Below, piece after piece: positions 45,473 to 57,261 of a stretch of DNA of 64,000 nt. The notes below the pieces were generated by a model, which was not told the origin of the DNA, did not search any database, and saw nothing but the letters and a program-made list of their open reading frames with translations. The DNA comes from Tubulanus polymorphus (Eukaryota > Nemertea > Palaeonemertea > Tubulaniformes > Tubulanidae): NCBI RefSeq assembly GCF_964204645.1, contig NC_134036.1:10154704-10218703 (forward strand), read 5' to 3'. Position 1 is the stretch's first letter, and each line of letters opens with the position of its first letter. A program made the position numbers and the translations under genes.

Positions 45473-45496
45473 AGGTAACGTGGGGTGACTTGGCCA
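45473..45496 (+). repeat. left terminal inverted repeat of the pogo-like element
   Basis: Exact inverse of 49651-49674 over 24 bases. A related GGGGTGATTTGGCCACC follows at 45499. Confidence 0.9.
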
Positions 45497-46531
45497 TTGG
45501 GGTGATTTGGCCACCATAATCAATAAAAAATTAAGAAGGCACGACCCAAAAAATCAAACTGTGCTTATTATTTTCTTTGTGATATAGTTTTATTGTCATG
45601 ATCGTACTGTATTATAAATTGATAATTGTCAAGAAGTCACATGACCAGTCATGTGACTTGAAGATATTCAAAATGGCGGACTGCAAACTCACGCTGTGAA
45701 GTCAAGGAATTAAGGTAGGAAAAACTTGTAATCATGAGCACTGGAACTGAATTGTTATGTGTCATTATAATTAGTTAGTTAGTGACGTATAATTTAGAAA
45801 TTGAATCTTCTGCAAGGTATTTTATACTTTAATGTAATCAAGAAATTACTTGTTTTGGGGTGACTTGGTCACGGTGGCCATGTCACCCCACGCTTGTACC
45901 TATATAACAAGTGGTCTATGTATAAACTCTTGGATAATAACTGATGTGCTAAACCTTATAAGCTGATAAGGTGCAATCATCGGTAGGTCTACTGGGATCT
46001 AGCCTACTGTATACTATCACAAATTTGTTTTTGTAGTACAATACCTGGTAACAGGTAAACAGGTAACCCCCCCCCCCAAATTTGATTTCACAGCAAAATT
46101 CAATAAAAATACTTCTATATTCTTATGTTGAAAAACTTGAATAGTTTTCAAAAATTTCACATTTTCCATGGCGTTTTTCACAATATTCACCTTGGATAAT
46201 CTGTGACTTTTACCAAGCTACGTGCATAGAAATGACATTATTCTGTGACTTTTAGCTACCAACATGCATAAAAATCACATTATCGTAGTTTTGATAATTT
46301 CTATAAAGAAATCTAGTTTGTAATGGTGAAATATCTACGTACCCTAAGTAGTATTGTAAAAACTATTATCTGTTTTAATTTAGGTTTTATACTTAAGTTT
46401 GATAGAAAACTGATCTGGGGGGGGGATTTTTCCCATGTCGGATTTTTACCGGGGGGATATTTACCGGTGGGATTATTACCTACATTCAAAATACCTTATT
46501 ATCTAAGTATTTTTCGTCTTTATTTTCAGGG

Positions 46532-48637
46532 ATGCCACGAGATTATGTTAAAAAAGTTGGTGGGCGCCCATACAATTGCTATGATGCTGGTGATATGCAG
46601 GCGGCCATTCAAGCCTGCGAAGATGGTCTCTCAAAAAAGAAAGCAGCAGAATTATTCCATGTTAGTCGTACTTCTTTACGTAGACATCTGGAGGCATACA
46701 GACGTGGCGAAGAAATAAAAAAACCAGGAGGACAGACAGTTCTCACAGCGGAAGAAGAGGAGTTGGTTGTTCATTCGTTGCAAATCCTCAGCGATTGGGG
46801 CTTTGGTTTAGATCGCAATGATATAAGATTGATCGTGAGAGATTTTATAAGAGGCCTAGGAAGAAAAAACCAATTTAAAGGCGATCTACCAGGGTTGGAT
46901 TGGATGAGACTATTTGAAGAGCGCCATAAGTCTAAAATATCGCGTCGGATTGCACAGAATTTCCCTCTCAATCGTGCCGAAGCATGTTCTCAGAAAATAG
47001 TGGATGATTTCTTTATGAAATTAGAAAAACTGTTAGATGAAAACCAGCTGCTGCATAGTCCAGGTCATATCTTCAATATGGATGAAACAGGCTTTCAAAC
47101 TGACATTGGCTCGAAAAAAGTCCTATGTCGACGAGGTGATAAAAACCCACACGTAACGGTTGGTTCTAGTACCAAAACTATGTACACAGTTGTTGAATGT
47201 TTTTCTGCTGATGGTAATTTTCTAGCACCTTATGTTGTCTACAAAGCAAAGAACTTGTATGAGTCTTGGTGCACTGGTGGGCCTGAGCGAGCGAGATATA
47301 ACGTATCAGACTCTGGATGGATGGAAACTCCTCAATTTTCTGAATGGTTTAAGAAAGTTTTTCTAGAAGAGACCAAAACCATACCTGGAAAAAAGTTACT
47401 GTTATATGATGGACACAATTCTCACATCAATTTGGATGTGCTGAACCTGGCTATGCAGAATGATGTGATCATCTTTTGCATACCAGCGCACACTAGTAGT
47501 ATTCTTCAACCACTTGATGTAGGGGTATATAAGGCGCTAAAACAAAGTTGGCGGAAGGTTCTAAATGAACACTACGTATCAACTAGGTTTAAATCTGTAG
47601 ATAAAGCTACATTCCCTTCCCTCCTGAATAAAGTCCACCAATCTAGTTGTATGTCGCGAATGAATGCAATCAACGCATTTGAGAAATGTGGAATATACCC
47701 GCTTGATAAAACCAAGATAGGCGATGAACTACTCAAGACATCTTGCGCTTTGCCTGAAACTCCCACTGAAACTGTAACTAACGACAACGAGATAACCAGA
47801 ACTGATGCCTCAAGATCCCGTGAGAATATATCCGTTCAACCGAGAGACCTTCTACGCTCGAGTACACAATTCAGAGAAGGCCCAAGTACAATCACTGTAA
47901 CTGCTGAAGTCCATAGTAAGCCACCTGGTAGCAACGTCATCACCCCTCGTCCGGAAAGATCGCAAAACTCTGATGTCCTCAGTCCAAAATCTAGTCTTGA
48001 GAAGGCATTGCTTGATCATTTCAAGTATTCTGCTCCTGAGCCTCCGAAGAAGAGAAAAAGACTAGACAGGAAATTTGCTGAATGTCTCACAGTAAATGAC
48101 GTTGTTGAGCGGCTCGAACAGGAAGAACAAAAGAAAGAACAGAAGAGAGCTAAAAAAAAGAAACCAAACTCAAAAATAAGAAAAAAAGTGAACGGAAACA
48201 AGGAAAATGTGTCTGATTCTGAAGATGGTAATGAAGAAGAACCGGAAATTGATGATGATAGTGATGACGACATCGGTCAACTGGAAAATGATAGCGATAT
48301 GATTGGCCAAATGGAGAACATGATAGCTAGAGAGTATGAAATTGGAAAATTTGTTATTGCAGTCTATAATCAAAAGTGGTATGTCACGACAGTGTTGAAA
48401 TCAAGTCCAGCAATTTCTCCAACTGTATTCTTAAAGTATAAACGATGGCATGGGGTGAATAGGTTCTCGTCACCACCTAAGGATGATATTCTGGAAACCT
48501 GTAAGGAAGATATTCTCTGTTCCATCTCTGAGTCAGATATCATCAATGTTGGTTCACGATTTGTAGGTGTGACATCAGAAAAGCTGGCCCTCATAGAGAA
48601 ATGTTTTTCGAAATGGTGTGATGAGTATGGTGAATAA
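46532..48637 (+). CDS. pogo-type transposase, 701 aa, intact
   Basis: It would cut and paste the element. Residues 20-52 form a Psq-type helix-turn-helix (SKKKAAELFHVSRTSLRRHL) and about 70-145 a CENP-B/Tc5-like DNA-binding region. The DDE core has D184 (FNMDETGF), D293 (LYDGHNSH) and D329 (ILQPLDVGVYKALK), a DD35D spacing. A nuclear-localisation-like PPKKRKR, a Lys-rich coiled stretch (EQEEQKKEQKRAKKKK) and an acidic segment (NEEEPEIDDDSDDD) follow, then a C-terminal domain with YNQKWYVTTVL that resembles those of long pogo/jerky-type proteins. The ATG is preceded within three bases by a good acceptor (TTTATTTTCAG), so a 5-prime untranslated exon may lie at about 46320-46400. Confidence 0.92.
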   Translation: MPRDYVKKVGGRPYNCYDAGDMQAAIQACEDGLSKKKAAELFHVSRTSLRRHLEAYRRGEEIKKPGGQTVLTAEEEELVVHSLQILSDWGFGLDRNDIRLIVRDFIRGLGRKNQFKGDLPGLDWMRLFEERHKSKISRRIAQNFPLNRAEACSQKIVDDFFMKLEKLLDENQLLHSPGHIFNMDETGFQTDIGSKKVLCRRGDKNPHVTVGSSTKTMYTVVECFSADGNFLAPYVVYKAKNLYESWCTGGPERARYNVSDSGWMETPQFSEWFKKVFLEETKTIPGKKLLLYDGHNSHINLDVLNLAMQNDVIIFCIPAHTSSILQPLDVGVYKALKQSWRKVLNEHYVSTRFKSVDKATFPSLLNKVHQSSCMSRMNAINAFEKCGIYPLDKTKIGDELLKTSCALPETPTETVTNDNEITRTDASRSRENISVQPRDLLRSSTQFREGPSTITVTAEVHSKPPGSNVITPRPERSQNSDVLSPKSSLEKALLDHFKYSAPEPPKKRKRLDRKFAECLTVNDVVERLEQEEQKKEQKRAKKKKPNSKIRKKVNGNKENVSDSEDGNEEEPEIDDDSDDDIGQLENDSDMIGQMENMIAREYEIGKFVIAVYNQKWYVTTVLKSSPAISPTVFLKYKRWHGVNRFSSPPKDDILETCKEDILCSISESDIINVGSRFVGVTSEKLALIEKCFSKWCDEYGE

Positions 48638-49650
48638 TATTGTTCTACGTACTTGTGTTTTATCGTTATATAGCAATTAGTTGCCGTTATTCATGTTTTG
48701 TTGATCGTTAGAATTTTACTAAAATTTGATTGTTTAGTGTTCTTGAATAAGATTGTCTATGAATAGATTTGAATAAATTCTGGCATAACACACAACTGTA
48801 CTTATGTGAAAAGTTGATAATGCATGTATATAGCATAGATTTATGAGGTATTCTGTCAGATATAAAAAAATATAGCAAGGTTCTGTTTGAAAGATTACAT
48901 TCCATCAGCCTTCATTACTTTTATTCAAGAGAGAGTCATTTTCAGTTCAGACTATGGTTTTTATAGAGCATGGGATTTAACCCTGTAACGTCAGAGTTAT
49001 CAAGGTTTCCTGAAGTTATTATGCTAGAATGAAAACACCACAAACATTACACCCTATTTGTAGCGTTTTTATTCTAGCATACCGTTGTATTATATCGGAA
49101 AACAGGATTTTCTGCATGTGACTGTCTAATCAAGGGATCCAGAAACAGACCCATTTACTACCCAAGCCTACTAGTCATTAACAACAATGAATTTAGTCGC
49201 AGCATGATCTTGTTCAGTATAATGGTCAGTGGTCCACAAGTAACCTATGATTGCAGAAGTAATTGCGGAACACTTCTACTAAGCTTATAGGAGATCTCTG
49301 CAATCGCAAAACCATCCTTTTTATCTTTTGACCAAGGTACCGGTGGGTAAAAACATTTTACACCGGTCAGAATAAAACTTCTCCTGAGGGTAGGGCCATG
49401 GGTTGTCATATACATGTATTATAGCTAATATGACCAATTCACCCCATGCACTGACCAAGTCACCCATGTTGTATGGGGTGACTTGGTCACACAATAATTC
49501 CCGTTTACTCCTGATTATACAAATCATCCATAGCACTTTGGCTAACTAATGACAGGTACAAGATAACCTATGGTCCATACTATCAAACATAATAATTGGG
49601 GGAATGATTATGCAATCAAGTGATTAAGAATATCTGATTTTAAAGACATA

Positions 49651-49674
49651 TGGCCAAGTCACCCCACGTTACCT
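49651..49674 (-). repeat. right terminal inverted repeat of the pogo-like element
   Basis: TGGCCAAGTCACCCCACGTT ending ACCT, followed by TA at 49675-49676. Confidence 0.9.
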
Positions 49675-49676
49675 TA

Positions 49677-50889
49677 TATAGTTTTATAAACGCCAACTTA
49701 TCGGGACATGCGTGATTCTGAGACTCGGAGTATTGGGGCCTCTCTGTCGTATTGGGTCATTTTCTATTTATTGGGACTAGGACCCAATAATCTTGGCCCC
49801 AATTATTTAGCTGATGTGGTTAGCACCCATACATTATTATATCGTATGTGGCAGAAATGCATATTGGGTCGTTGAGTAGCGACACAACACCCCTCTGGTG
49901 GTGAATTCCGGAAACGTTATGTATGATTCGACCAATCAGATTTGATATATATCTATCGACCAATCAGATTGATTCGTATGACTCGACCAATCAGATTCAA
50001 GGATCACATCAACGTGGCGGCCATTATCGTTGTTTCGATTCGGAATTATGTTTAGCGTTTATGCACGGCTTGTTGAGTAAGTACTATTGATAAATGAAAT
50101 CTTTTTGCTCGTATCAACTGAGTTAGTTACCTAATCGTCGGTGGTAAGCTTTTTATAATCGGATGGGCTTATACCAACGTGTGGTTTGTGAAAATATCCG
50201 ATCGTGAAACTAAACCACTGACAGGTTAGGCTTTCGTTAACTAGCCTAACGTTAACAATAGATTCATTGAATGTTCTTTGAATAATTCAATTCAGTAGGC
50301 CAATTCTATGTCACTGAACAGTTGCCAAACAATACACCCATGGACCGTAGTAGGCCTAAACAAACCGGACATATTTGGGGCGACTTTTACTCTTGATTTC
50401 GTTCGTTTGGCATGATATTTTAATTCAGGCTTTTAGGCCTACCGCAGGTGTAATCAGGTCGGCACCGGTAGTCCAACACAGTCACAGCCAATTTATCTTG
50501 GGGGTGTGATTGTGAAGAGATAGGCCTAGGTCTATGGTGGAACTTTTAGGCTTATATTGGATGGCATAACTAAGGATTCACATCAGAGTGCTCCGTAGTT
50601 AGGAGTGCTCCCTAAGCCGGCTTTTGGCAGTAGTTAGCACAACTGTGGAGTCGGAGAAACCAATATGGCATCTCATTCAAAGAGCGGCTGTAATTCAAGC
50701 CCAAACTATTGACATTTTGACCAAAAGAAAGTAAGATTTTTGGCTAAAAGTTACTGATTTTTGTTTCCCCCAAATTTTTTTTCCATTAGGCCTATTTTCC
50801 AACTTTTTCAGTACGGGCCGTTGTCATCCCTGATCATGTATATATTTTAACTACTACTCAATTGCTTTAGGCCTATAAAGTAATTCGAT
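49677..50889. other. no gene supported
   Basis: Contains direct repeats GACCAATCAGATT (three times, 49930-50000) and interspersed repeat fragments. The section after 50600 is related to the duplicated sequence at 53-58 kb. Confidence 0.4.
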
Positions 50890-50984
50890 AAGCCTACAAG
50901 TCGTGTGGAAGATTCCAATCAATCCGCAGTTGAACCACATGGAGAGTCTTATGACAGATATGAGTCAGCTTGCCGCAACCGATG
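50890..50984 (+). other. exon-like repeat, copy 1 (5-prime part diverged)
   Basis: Shares AAGATTCCAATCAATCCGCA, TATGAGTCAGCTTG and the donor-like GATG|GTAAAT with the copies at 54463 and 58237, but its 5-prime boundary and acceptor are not conserved. Confidence 0.4.
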
Positions 50985-51439
50985 GTAAATCAGTTTAGTT
51001 ATTCCATATCTTTTTAGCCCACTTGGAACTGGTCTAGTACCTAGCCGTTGGCTGTAGGGAACCGGTATTCGGTAACAACGACTGGTATTCAGACTAACTT
51101 GGAACTTAAGACCTTAAGTTGATTTTATTGGGAAATATAAGACCAAGATCAAGTAACGTGTCGTATACGGCTGAGTGTTTATGTGGTAGGTAGTTTAACT
51201 TGTACAGTCGGGTATTGGATGGTGCTGCCATCTTGGGTCCAGGTGGTAGTCCGCAGGCAGAGGGGAGTCGTCTTCCAGAGTTGTTTAGCCAGTCGAAAAC
51301 TGGTTGTTCGGGGAGACAGTCGTAATAAAACTACTGGCATATTCTATCAGTCTATGCTTTTTATTTTAATCTCTAGTTCTCAGGAGCAGGAGTTGGAGTC
51401 TTCCTAGGCGGAGTGTGCTGGCGTGTCCACCGTACACGT

Positions 51440-53200
51440 CCGCTGAAATAGTCGCTACTGTTCGTTCCTCAACGAGAGGACCGACATCCCTCGACATCGA
51501 TCGTGCGAGAAGCTCGCTAAGGGGGCGCTGCTGTTCGACCCTCAACGAGAGGATCGACATCGATCGTGCGAGAAGCTCGCTAAGGGGCGCTGCTGTTCGA
51601 CCCTCAACGAGAGGATCGACATCGGTCGTGGGAGAAGCTCGCTAAGGGCGCGCTGCTGTTCGACCCTCAACGAGAGGACCGACAGCGCTCGACATCGGTC
51701 GTGCGAGAAGCTCGCTAAGGGCGCGCTACTGTTCGTTCCTCAACGAGAGGACCGACATCGCTCGACATCAATCGTGCGCAAAGCTCGCTAAGGGGGCGCT
51801 GCTGTTCGACCCTCAACAAGAGGATCGACATCGATCGTGCGAGAAGCTCGCTAAGGGGTGCTGCTGTTCGACCCTCAACGAGAGGACCGACATCGCTCGA
51901 CATCGGTCGTGCGCGAAGCTCGCTAAGGGCGCGCTGCTGTTCGTTCCTCAACGGGAGGATCGACGTTGCTTCAAATTGATCGTGCGAGAAGCTCGCTAAG
52001 GAGACGCCGCTGTTCGATCCTCAACGGGAGGACCGACATCGATCGTGCAAAAGGCTCGCTAAAGAGACGCCGCTGTTCGATCCTCAACGGGAGGACCGAC
52101 ATCGATCGTGCGAGAAGCTCGTTAAGGAGACGCAGCTGTTCGATCCTCAACGGGAGGACCGACATCGATCGTGCGAGATGCTCGCCAATGGCGCGCTGCT
52201 GTTCGACCCTCAATGAGAGGACCGATGTTGCTCCAAATTGATCGTGCGAGAAGCTCGTTAAGGAGACGCAGCTGTTCGATCCTCAACGGGAGGACCGACA
52301 TCGATCGTGCGAGATGCTCGCCAATGGCGCGCCGCTGTTCGATCCTCAATGAGAGGACTGACTTCGCTCGACTTTGATCGTGCAAAAGGCTTGCTAGGGA
52401 GACGCCGCTGTTCGTTCCTCAACGGGAGGACCGAGATCGATCGTGCGAGAAGCTTGTTAAGGAGACGCCGCTGTTCATTCCTCAACGGGAGGACCGAGAT
52501 CGATCGTACGAGAAGCTTGTTAAGGAGACGCCGCTGTTCGTTCCTCAACGAGAGGACCGACATCGCTCGACATCGGTCGTGCGAGAAGCTCGCTAAGGGC
52601 GCGCTGCTGTTCGTTCCTCAACAGGAGGACCGACGTTGCTCCAAATTGATCGTGCGAGAAGCTCGCTAAGGAGTCGCCGCTGTTCGATCCTCAACGGGAG
52701 GACCGACATCGATCGTGCGAAAGGCTTGCTAAAGAGACGCCGCTGTTCGATCCTCAACGGGAGGACCGACATCGATCGTGCGAGAAGCTCGTTAAGGAGA
52801 CGCCGCCGTTCGATCCTCAACGGGAGGACCGACATGGATCGTGCGAGATGCTCGCTAATGGCGCGCTGCTGTTCGACCCTCAACGAGAGGACCGATGTTG
52901 ACCGATGTCTCCAAATTGATCGTACGAGAAGCTCGCTAAGGAGTCGCCGCTGTTCGATCCTCAACGAGAGGATCGACTATGATCGTGCAAAAGGCTTGCT
53001 AGGGAGACGCCGCTGTTCGTTCCTCAACGGGAGGACCGAGATCGATCGTACGAGAAGCTTGTTAAGGAGACGCCGCTGTTCGTTCCTCAACGGGAGGACC
53101 GAGATCGATCGTGCGAGAAGCTCGCTAAGGAGGCGCCGCTGTTCGATCCTCAACGAGAGAACCGACATCGCTTGACATCGTTTGTGCGAGAGAGACGTGT
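51440..53200. repeat. 63-bp minisatellite, about 27 units
   Basis: Unit built from TGTTCG(A/T)(T/C)CCTCAACG, GGAGGACCGACATCGATCGT, GCGAGAAGCTCG and CTAAGG(A/G)GACGCCGC. Most units are 63 bp; others carry an extra CTCGACATCG or TTGCTCCAAATTG insert. Because 63 is a multiple of three, long open frames run through it on both strands (for example 52636-53175 plus and 52593-52964 minus). These are repeat artefacts unless transcription is shown. The array ends sharply near 53200. Confidence 0.9.
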
Positions 53201-53427
53201 CTACCGTCCACGTTCGCTTAAGAGAATGCCGCCGTTCGGTTCTCAACGTGGGAACCGCCGGTCCCCTAAGAGGGATTGGAGTGTTTCGGCTGCGACATTT
53301 AGTTCCGCTATGTAACGTACATTGTCGCTGATTTACGCCGCACATGGCACGGAGGTGCACATGCGCACAGAGGTGCGCAACTTAGAAAATTCAAGGAAAG
53401 TGTAGAGAACAGAGTTAGAGAAAATAG

Positions 53428-53502
53428 AGCGGCTAGAGCGAGACTCAAACCCGGGCAAGTAAATTACTAGCGCAGCGTCATCCCACTAGATCACCGAGCT
53501 CG
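53428..53502 (-). repeat. tRNA-like sequence (SINE head or pseudo-tRNA)
   Basis: The minus strand has TGATCTAGTGGGATGACGC, close to an A box, and CCCGGGTTTGAGTCTCGC, close to a B box, at tRNA-like spacing. The acceptor stem does not close and the T stem has a mismatch, so it is not a functional tRNA gene. Confidence 0.45.
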
Positions 53503-53643
53503 TGAAAACCAACCGAATGTTTTCAGATGCAAGATGGCCGTTCTGTTTCCTATTTTGTACCAAAAAAATGTCAATTTTGGCCTCAATTTCAACTAGGCCT
53601 ACTACTCAATTGCTTATGCATGTTCATATTTTTTATTTTCATA

Positions 53644-53720
53644 GGAAGATGGACCACCGCATTCGGTACGAGTCGTGCAGAAGATTCCAATCAATCCACA
53701 GGTTAACCACATGGAGAGAC
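53644..53720 (+). other. exon-like repeat, copy 2 (3-prime end decayed)
   Basis: Preceded by TTTTATTTTCATAG and begins GAAGATGGACCACCGCATTC. It follows the other copies to AACCACATGGAGAGAC, then diverges before the donor. Confidence 0.4.
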
Positions 53721-53749
53721 ATGACAGATGAGTCAACATGACAGGTTGA

Positions 53750-54890
53750 CATTGACATTTCCACCAAGTACTAACTAATCGCCTAAAAGGACCCATTAGG
53801 CCCTATGTTTCTTAAAGTCTATCATACTGAATGTATATAATTCATCACCTAGGAATCCCCGAATTGAGGGAAATCTATGATAGAATGTATTGATATTACA
53901 CAGGAAACCCACAGTTAGATTGGTCTGGTAAAATCTATCATATGGATTATTATGTACTATAAGACAAAGGACCCAATAGGTCGGTACAATCTATCATGTG
54001 GAATGTATTAGTTATTACACAGGCAACCAGCTGTTTGATGGACCCAATAGATTGGTACAATCTATAAAATGTAATAGGCCCATTATCATTTATAGAAATA
54101 TATTAATGTAATTGATTTAATGTATTTATATACATGTATCTACCCTAGATACATCTTCTGCCCAAAAACTGAGCTTGGTCAGAATCAACATGGTTGACTG
54201 GTGGCCATTTTTGTTCGCTGAAATCAGCACTTTCCTACTCATTTTTGAAGTTTTCAAGGGAATTTTGAAGACACTGATCAATTACCTTGATCTATCAGAT
54301 CGTGTACTCGAAGGTTCCATCAGCATGAGAGAAATTTTGGGTCAATCGGATGCAAGATGGCCGTCCTGTGACCTTTTTTCGTACCCAAAAAATATCAATT
54401 TTTGTCTCAATTTCAACCACTACTCAATTGCTTATGCATGTTCATATTTTTAATTTTCACAGGAAAATGGACCACCGAGTTCGATACAATTGGTGTGAAA
54501 GATTCCAATCAATCCGCAGTTGAATCACATAGAGAGAGTCTTATGGTAGATATGAGTCAACTTTCCGCAACCGATGGTAAATCAGTTTAGTTATTTCATA
54601 CCTTTTTAGCCCACTAGGGACTTTAGACCGAAAGTCGATTATTTGGGATATTTCTCTAAAACTTTTGAACACATACTGTAGGCCTACCTGAATTTGATCA
54701 TCATACTACCAGTGAAACTGGTATATTGTGGGTTGACTGTAAATCAATTTTAACAATATGTTTCCGTGCCTACCATTTGAAATTATAATCAAATCATCAA
54801 AAATCAATGGTTCGTAGGCATGGAAACTCAGGACGCATATTGTTAGAATTTCAAAAATGGCTTATTTTTTGCCTACTTGGGACACTAGTC
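53750..54890 (+). repeat. first copy of a long duplication repeated at ~57170-58660
   Basis: Order shared by both copies: ATTTCACCAAGTACTAACTA-type start, AGATTGGTCTGGTAAAATCT, AACATGGTTGACT, CGCAAGATGGCCGTCC-type sequence, the 114-bp exon-like segment, then AACAATATGTTTCCGTGC. The offset between copies is about 3.77 kb at the exon. A third, shorter relative lies at 59640-60290. Confidence 0.75.
54463..54576 (+). other. exon-like repeat, copy 3, 114 bp phase-1 symmetric
   Basis: Acceptor TTTTTAATTTTCACAG, then 114 bases open in the phase-1 frame (WTTEFDTIGVKDSNQSAVES and following), then donor GATG|GTAAAT. The length is a multiple of three, so duplication would keep frame. Nearly identical to copy 4. 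Confidence 0.45.
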
Positions 54891-54915
54891 CCAGCGGGCT
54901 ATTGCGTTCACTTTT

Positions 54916-54938
54916 CGTCCGTCCGTCCGTCCGTCCGT
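54916..54938 (+). repeat. (GTCC)n tetranucleotide run
   Basis: CGTCC repeated about five times inside a longer interspersed repeat with AGCGGGCTATTGCGTTCAC. Confidence 0.9.
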
Positions 54939-55429
54939 AGACGGAATCCAGTTATTTTGGGAAGTTTTGAAGACGCTTCAAGGTAACGTCTTGATATTTG
55001 GGTTACACGTGTATCTACCCTAGACACATCTTCAGCCCAAAAACTGACCCTGTCAGAATCAAGATGGCTGACTGGCAGCCATTGTTGTTCTCCAAAATCA
55101 GCACTTTTTACACATTTTTGAACTTTTTGAGGGAAATTTTGAAGACGCTTCGATCAATTACCTTGATCTTTCGGATATATATGAATCCCCCCAGGGCCCA
55201 TCAACGAAACAAAAATTGGGTCGACCTATGACCTTTTTAGTGCCCAAAAATGTTAATTTTTGCCCGAATTCTGAGTCCTGTAGCTTCCTACTGGTTTACC
55301 ATTTCTCAATGCAATTTGTGATGGGTATTCTTTGGAAAGGGATGTTTTATACCTCAGACAGGTATTTTTCATCAGCCAATTATGACACAATTGGCGGCCA
55401 TCTTGGTGTCACCAGTACTCATTCGTAAG

Positions 55430-56830
55430 TGGGAAAAAGTTTTTCCACATTATATTGATACCTAAGCGTATTTTGCTACCACAATCAATAAGAAAGTTGT
55501 AGCGCATAACGTGTTCTATGATTGTGGTGAGTTTCAAGGTAATTGGATTTCGTATATGGCCACCAGGGGGCGTTGAATAATACAATATCTTAGCATTTCT
55601 TTATTATATTCGTACCTATGCATATTTTGTAACCACAATCAATTGGAAAGTTGTAGCTCATGACATCATCTATGATTGTTGTGAGTTTTAAGGACATTAG
55701 TTTTTCTATATGGTCACCAGGGGGCGTTGAATAGTAGAATAACTTAGTATTTCCTTATTATATTGGTACCAAGGGCGTACTCTTTTATGACCTCCGAAGT
55801 CTCCGTCCGAAATCTCCGGTTGGCTCCACACAAAATCCGAATCACACCACCTCGACAGAAAGGAGGTTTCGGAGACTCCAAAAAGTCACGTGACCAATAA
55901 AAGAGTACGATTGGAGGCAAACGGATTCTCCGATCTGATAAAAGAGTTCGCCCCTAGGCATATTTTGTTACCATGATCAATTGCAAAGTTGTAGTTCATG
56001 ACATGTTCTATGATTGTGGTGAGTTTCGAGGTCATTGGGTTTTGAATATGGTCACCAGGGGGCGTTGAATAGTAGAATGACTTAGTATTTCCATATTAAA
56101 TTGGTAACGAGGAATATTTTGTTATCACAATTACAATAGAAAGCCATTTCTCATTGTTTTTTGTGATGGGTATTCTTAAGAAAGGGATGTTTTATACCTG
56201 AGACAGGTATTTTTGATCAGCCAATTATGACGCAATTGGTGGCCATCTTGGTGTCATCAGTACTCATTCGTAGGTGGGAAAAAAATTTTCCACATTATAT
56301 TGATACCTAGGCGTATTTTGTTACCACAATCAATAAGAAAGTTGTAGCTCATAACATGATCTATGATTGTGGTGAGTTTCAAGGTCATTGGTTTTGTATA
56401 TGGCCCAGTGTGCATTGAATAATACAATATCTTTCCATATTATATTCGTATCAATGCATATTTTGTAACCACAATCAATTGCAAAGTTGTAGCTCATGAC
56501 ATCATCTATGATTGTGGCAAGTTTTAAGGACATTAGTTATTCTATATGGTCACCAAGAGGCATTGAATAGTAGAATAACTTAGTATTTCCTCATATTGGT
56601 ACCTAGGCTCATTTTGTTACCATGATCAATTAGAAAGTTTTAGTTCATGACATGTTCTATGATCTAGTATTTCCATATTAAATTGGTAACAAGGCATATT
56701 TTGTCATCACAATCCATGAAATCATACCTCCTGACATGTACCATGATTGTGGTGAGTTTCAAGGCCATTGGTTTTTGTATATGGTCACCAGGGGGCGTTG
56801 AATATTGAAATTGTTAGATTGTTGAGCATA
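55430..56830 (+). repeat. array of ~150-bp degenerate repeats
   Basis: Each unit has TTTTGT(T/A)ACCACAATCAATT, AAAGTTGTAGCTCATGACAT, CTATGATTGTGGTGAGTTT, ATATGGTCACCAGGGGGCGT and TTGAATAGTAGAATAACTTA. First starts are near 55467 and 55620. Units differ by small deletions and one carries the MITE at 55773. Frames inside are chance. Confidence 0.85.
55773..55954. mobile_element. 182-bp MITE with GGGCGTACTCTTTTAT termini
   Basis: The left end GGGCGTACTCTTTTAT is matched by ATAAAAGAGTTCGCCC at the right. A third copy of the motif, ATAAAAGAGTACG, lies inside near 55907. It interrupts the ~150-bp repeat unit between TTGGTACC and CTAGGCAT. No coding capacity. Confidence 0.65.
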
Positions 56831-57261
56831 CGGAAACATTTCTCAAGTGGGCATGGTGTCCCTGGACCCCTAGTTCAAGTTTTCATGGGAAATATTGAAA
56901 ACGCTTCGATCATTTATCTCAATTTCTCTCATTCGCAGTAAATAACTTGGCCTCATGACTTGCTCTAACATGAATTGCCCTAAGATTGTGGTGAGTTTCT
57001 AGGCATTGTTTATGTTCACCGGTGGCGTAAATTAGCCGAAGAATATGGTACTACAGTATATTAGTACCTAGACATATGACGTTGTTACCACAAACAATTG
57101 CATGTTGTGCCAGTGCATGAAATGCCCTATGGTAATGGTGATTCTTGACATTTCCAGATTGTTCAGTATTTCACCAAGTACTAACTAATCACCTTGAAGG
57201 ACCCATTATGTTTGTTAAAGTCTATCATGCTGAATATAAAATATTTATCACATAGGAATCC

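Larger units (their letters stand above)
45473..49674 (+). mobile_element. complete pogo-like DNA transposon, 4.2 kb
   Basis: Perfect 24-bp terminal inverted repeats (AGGTAACGTGGGGTGACTTG plus GCCA, and its inverse at 49651-49674) are flanked by TA on both sides (45471-45472 and 49675-49676), the target duplication of the Tc1/mariner-pogo superfamily. Subterminal copies of GGGGTGACTTGGTCAC occur near 45857 and 49474, with further relatives at 45498, 45884 and 49431. A single large transposase gene lies within. Nothing visible prevents function. Confidence 0.93.

Noticed and set aside
45325-45519. 64-codon frame over the TA repeat
   Set aside because: It encodes only a Tyr/Ile repeat from the microsatellite.
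48016-48273. Ser/Phe-rich minus-strand frame in the pogo transposase
   Set aside because: Complement of the acidic and Lys-rich region of the real gene.
52636-53175. 179-codon plus-strand frame and matching long minus-strand frames
   Set aside because: They lie entirely in the 63-bp minisatellite, whose unit length keeps any stop-free frame open; no start context or splice sites.
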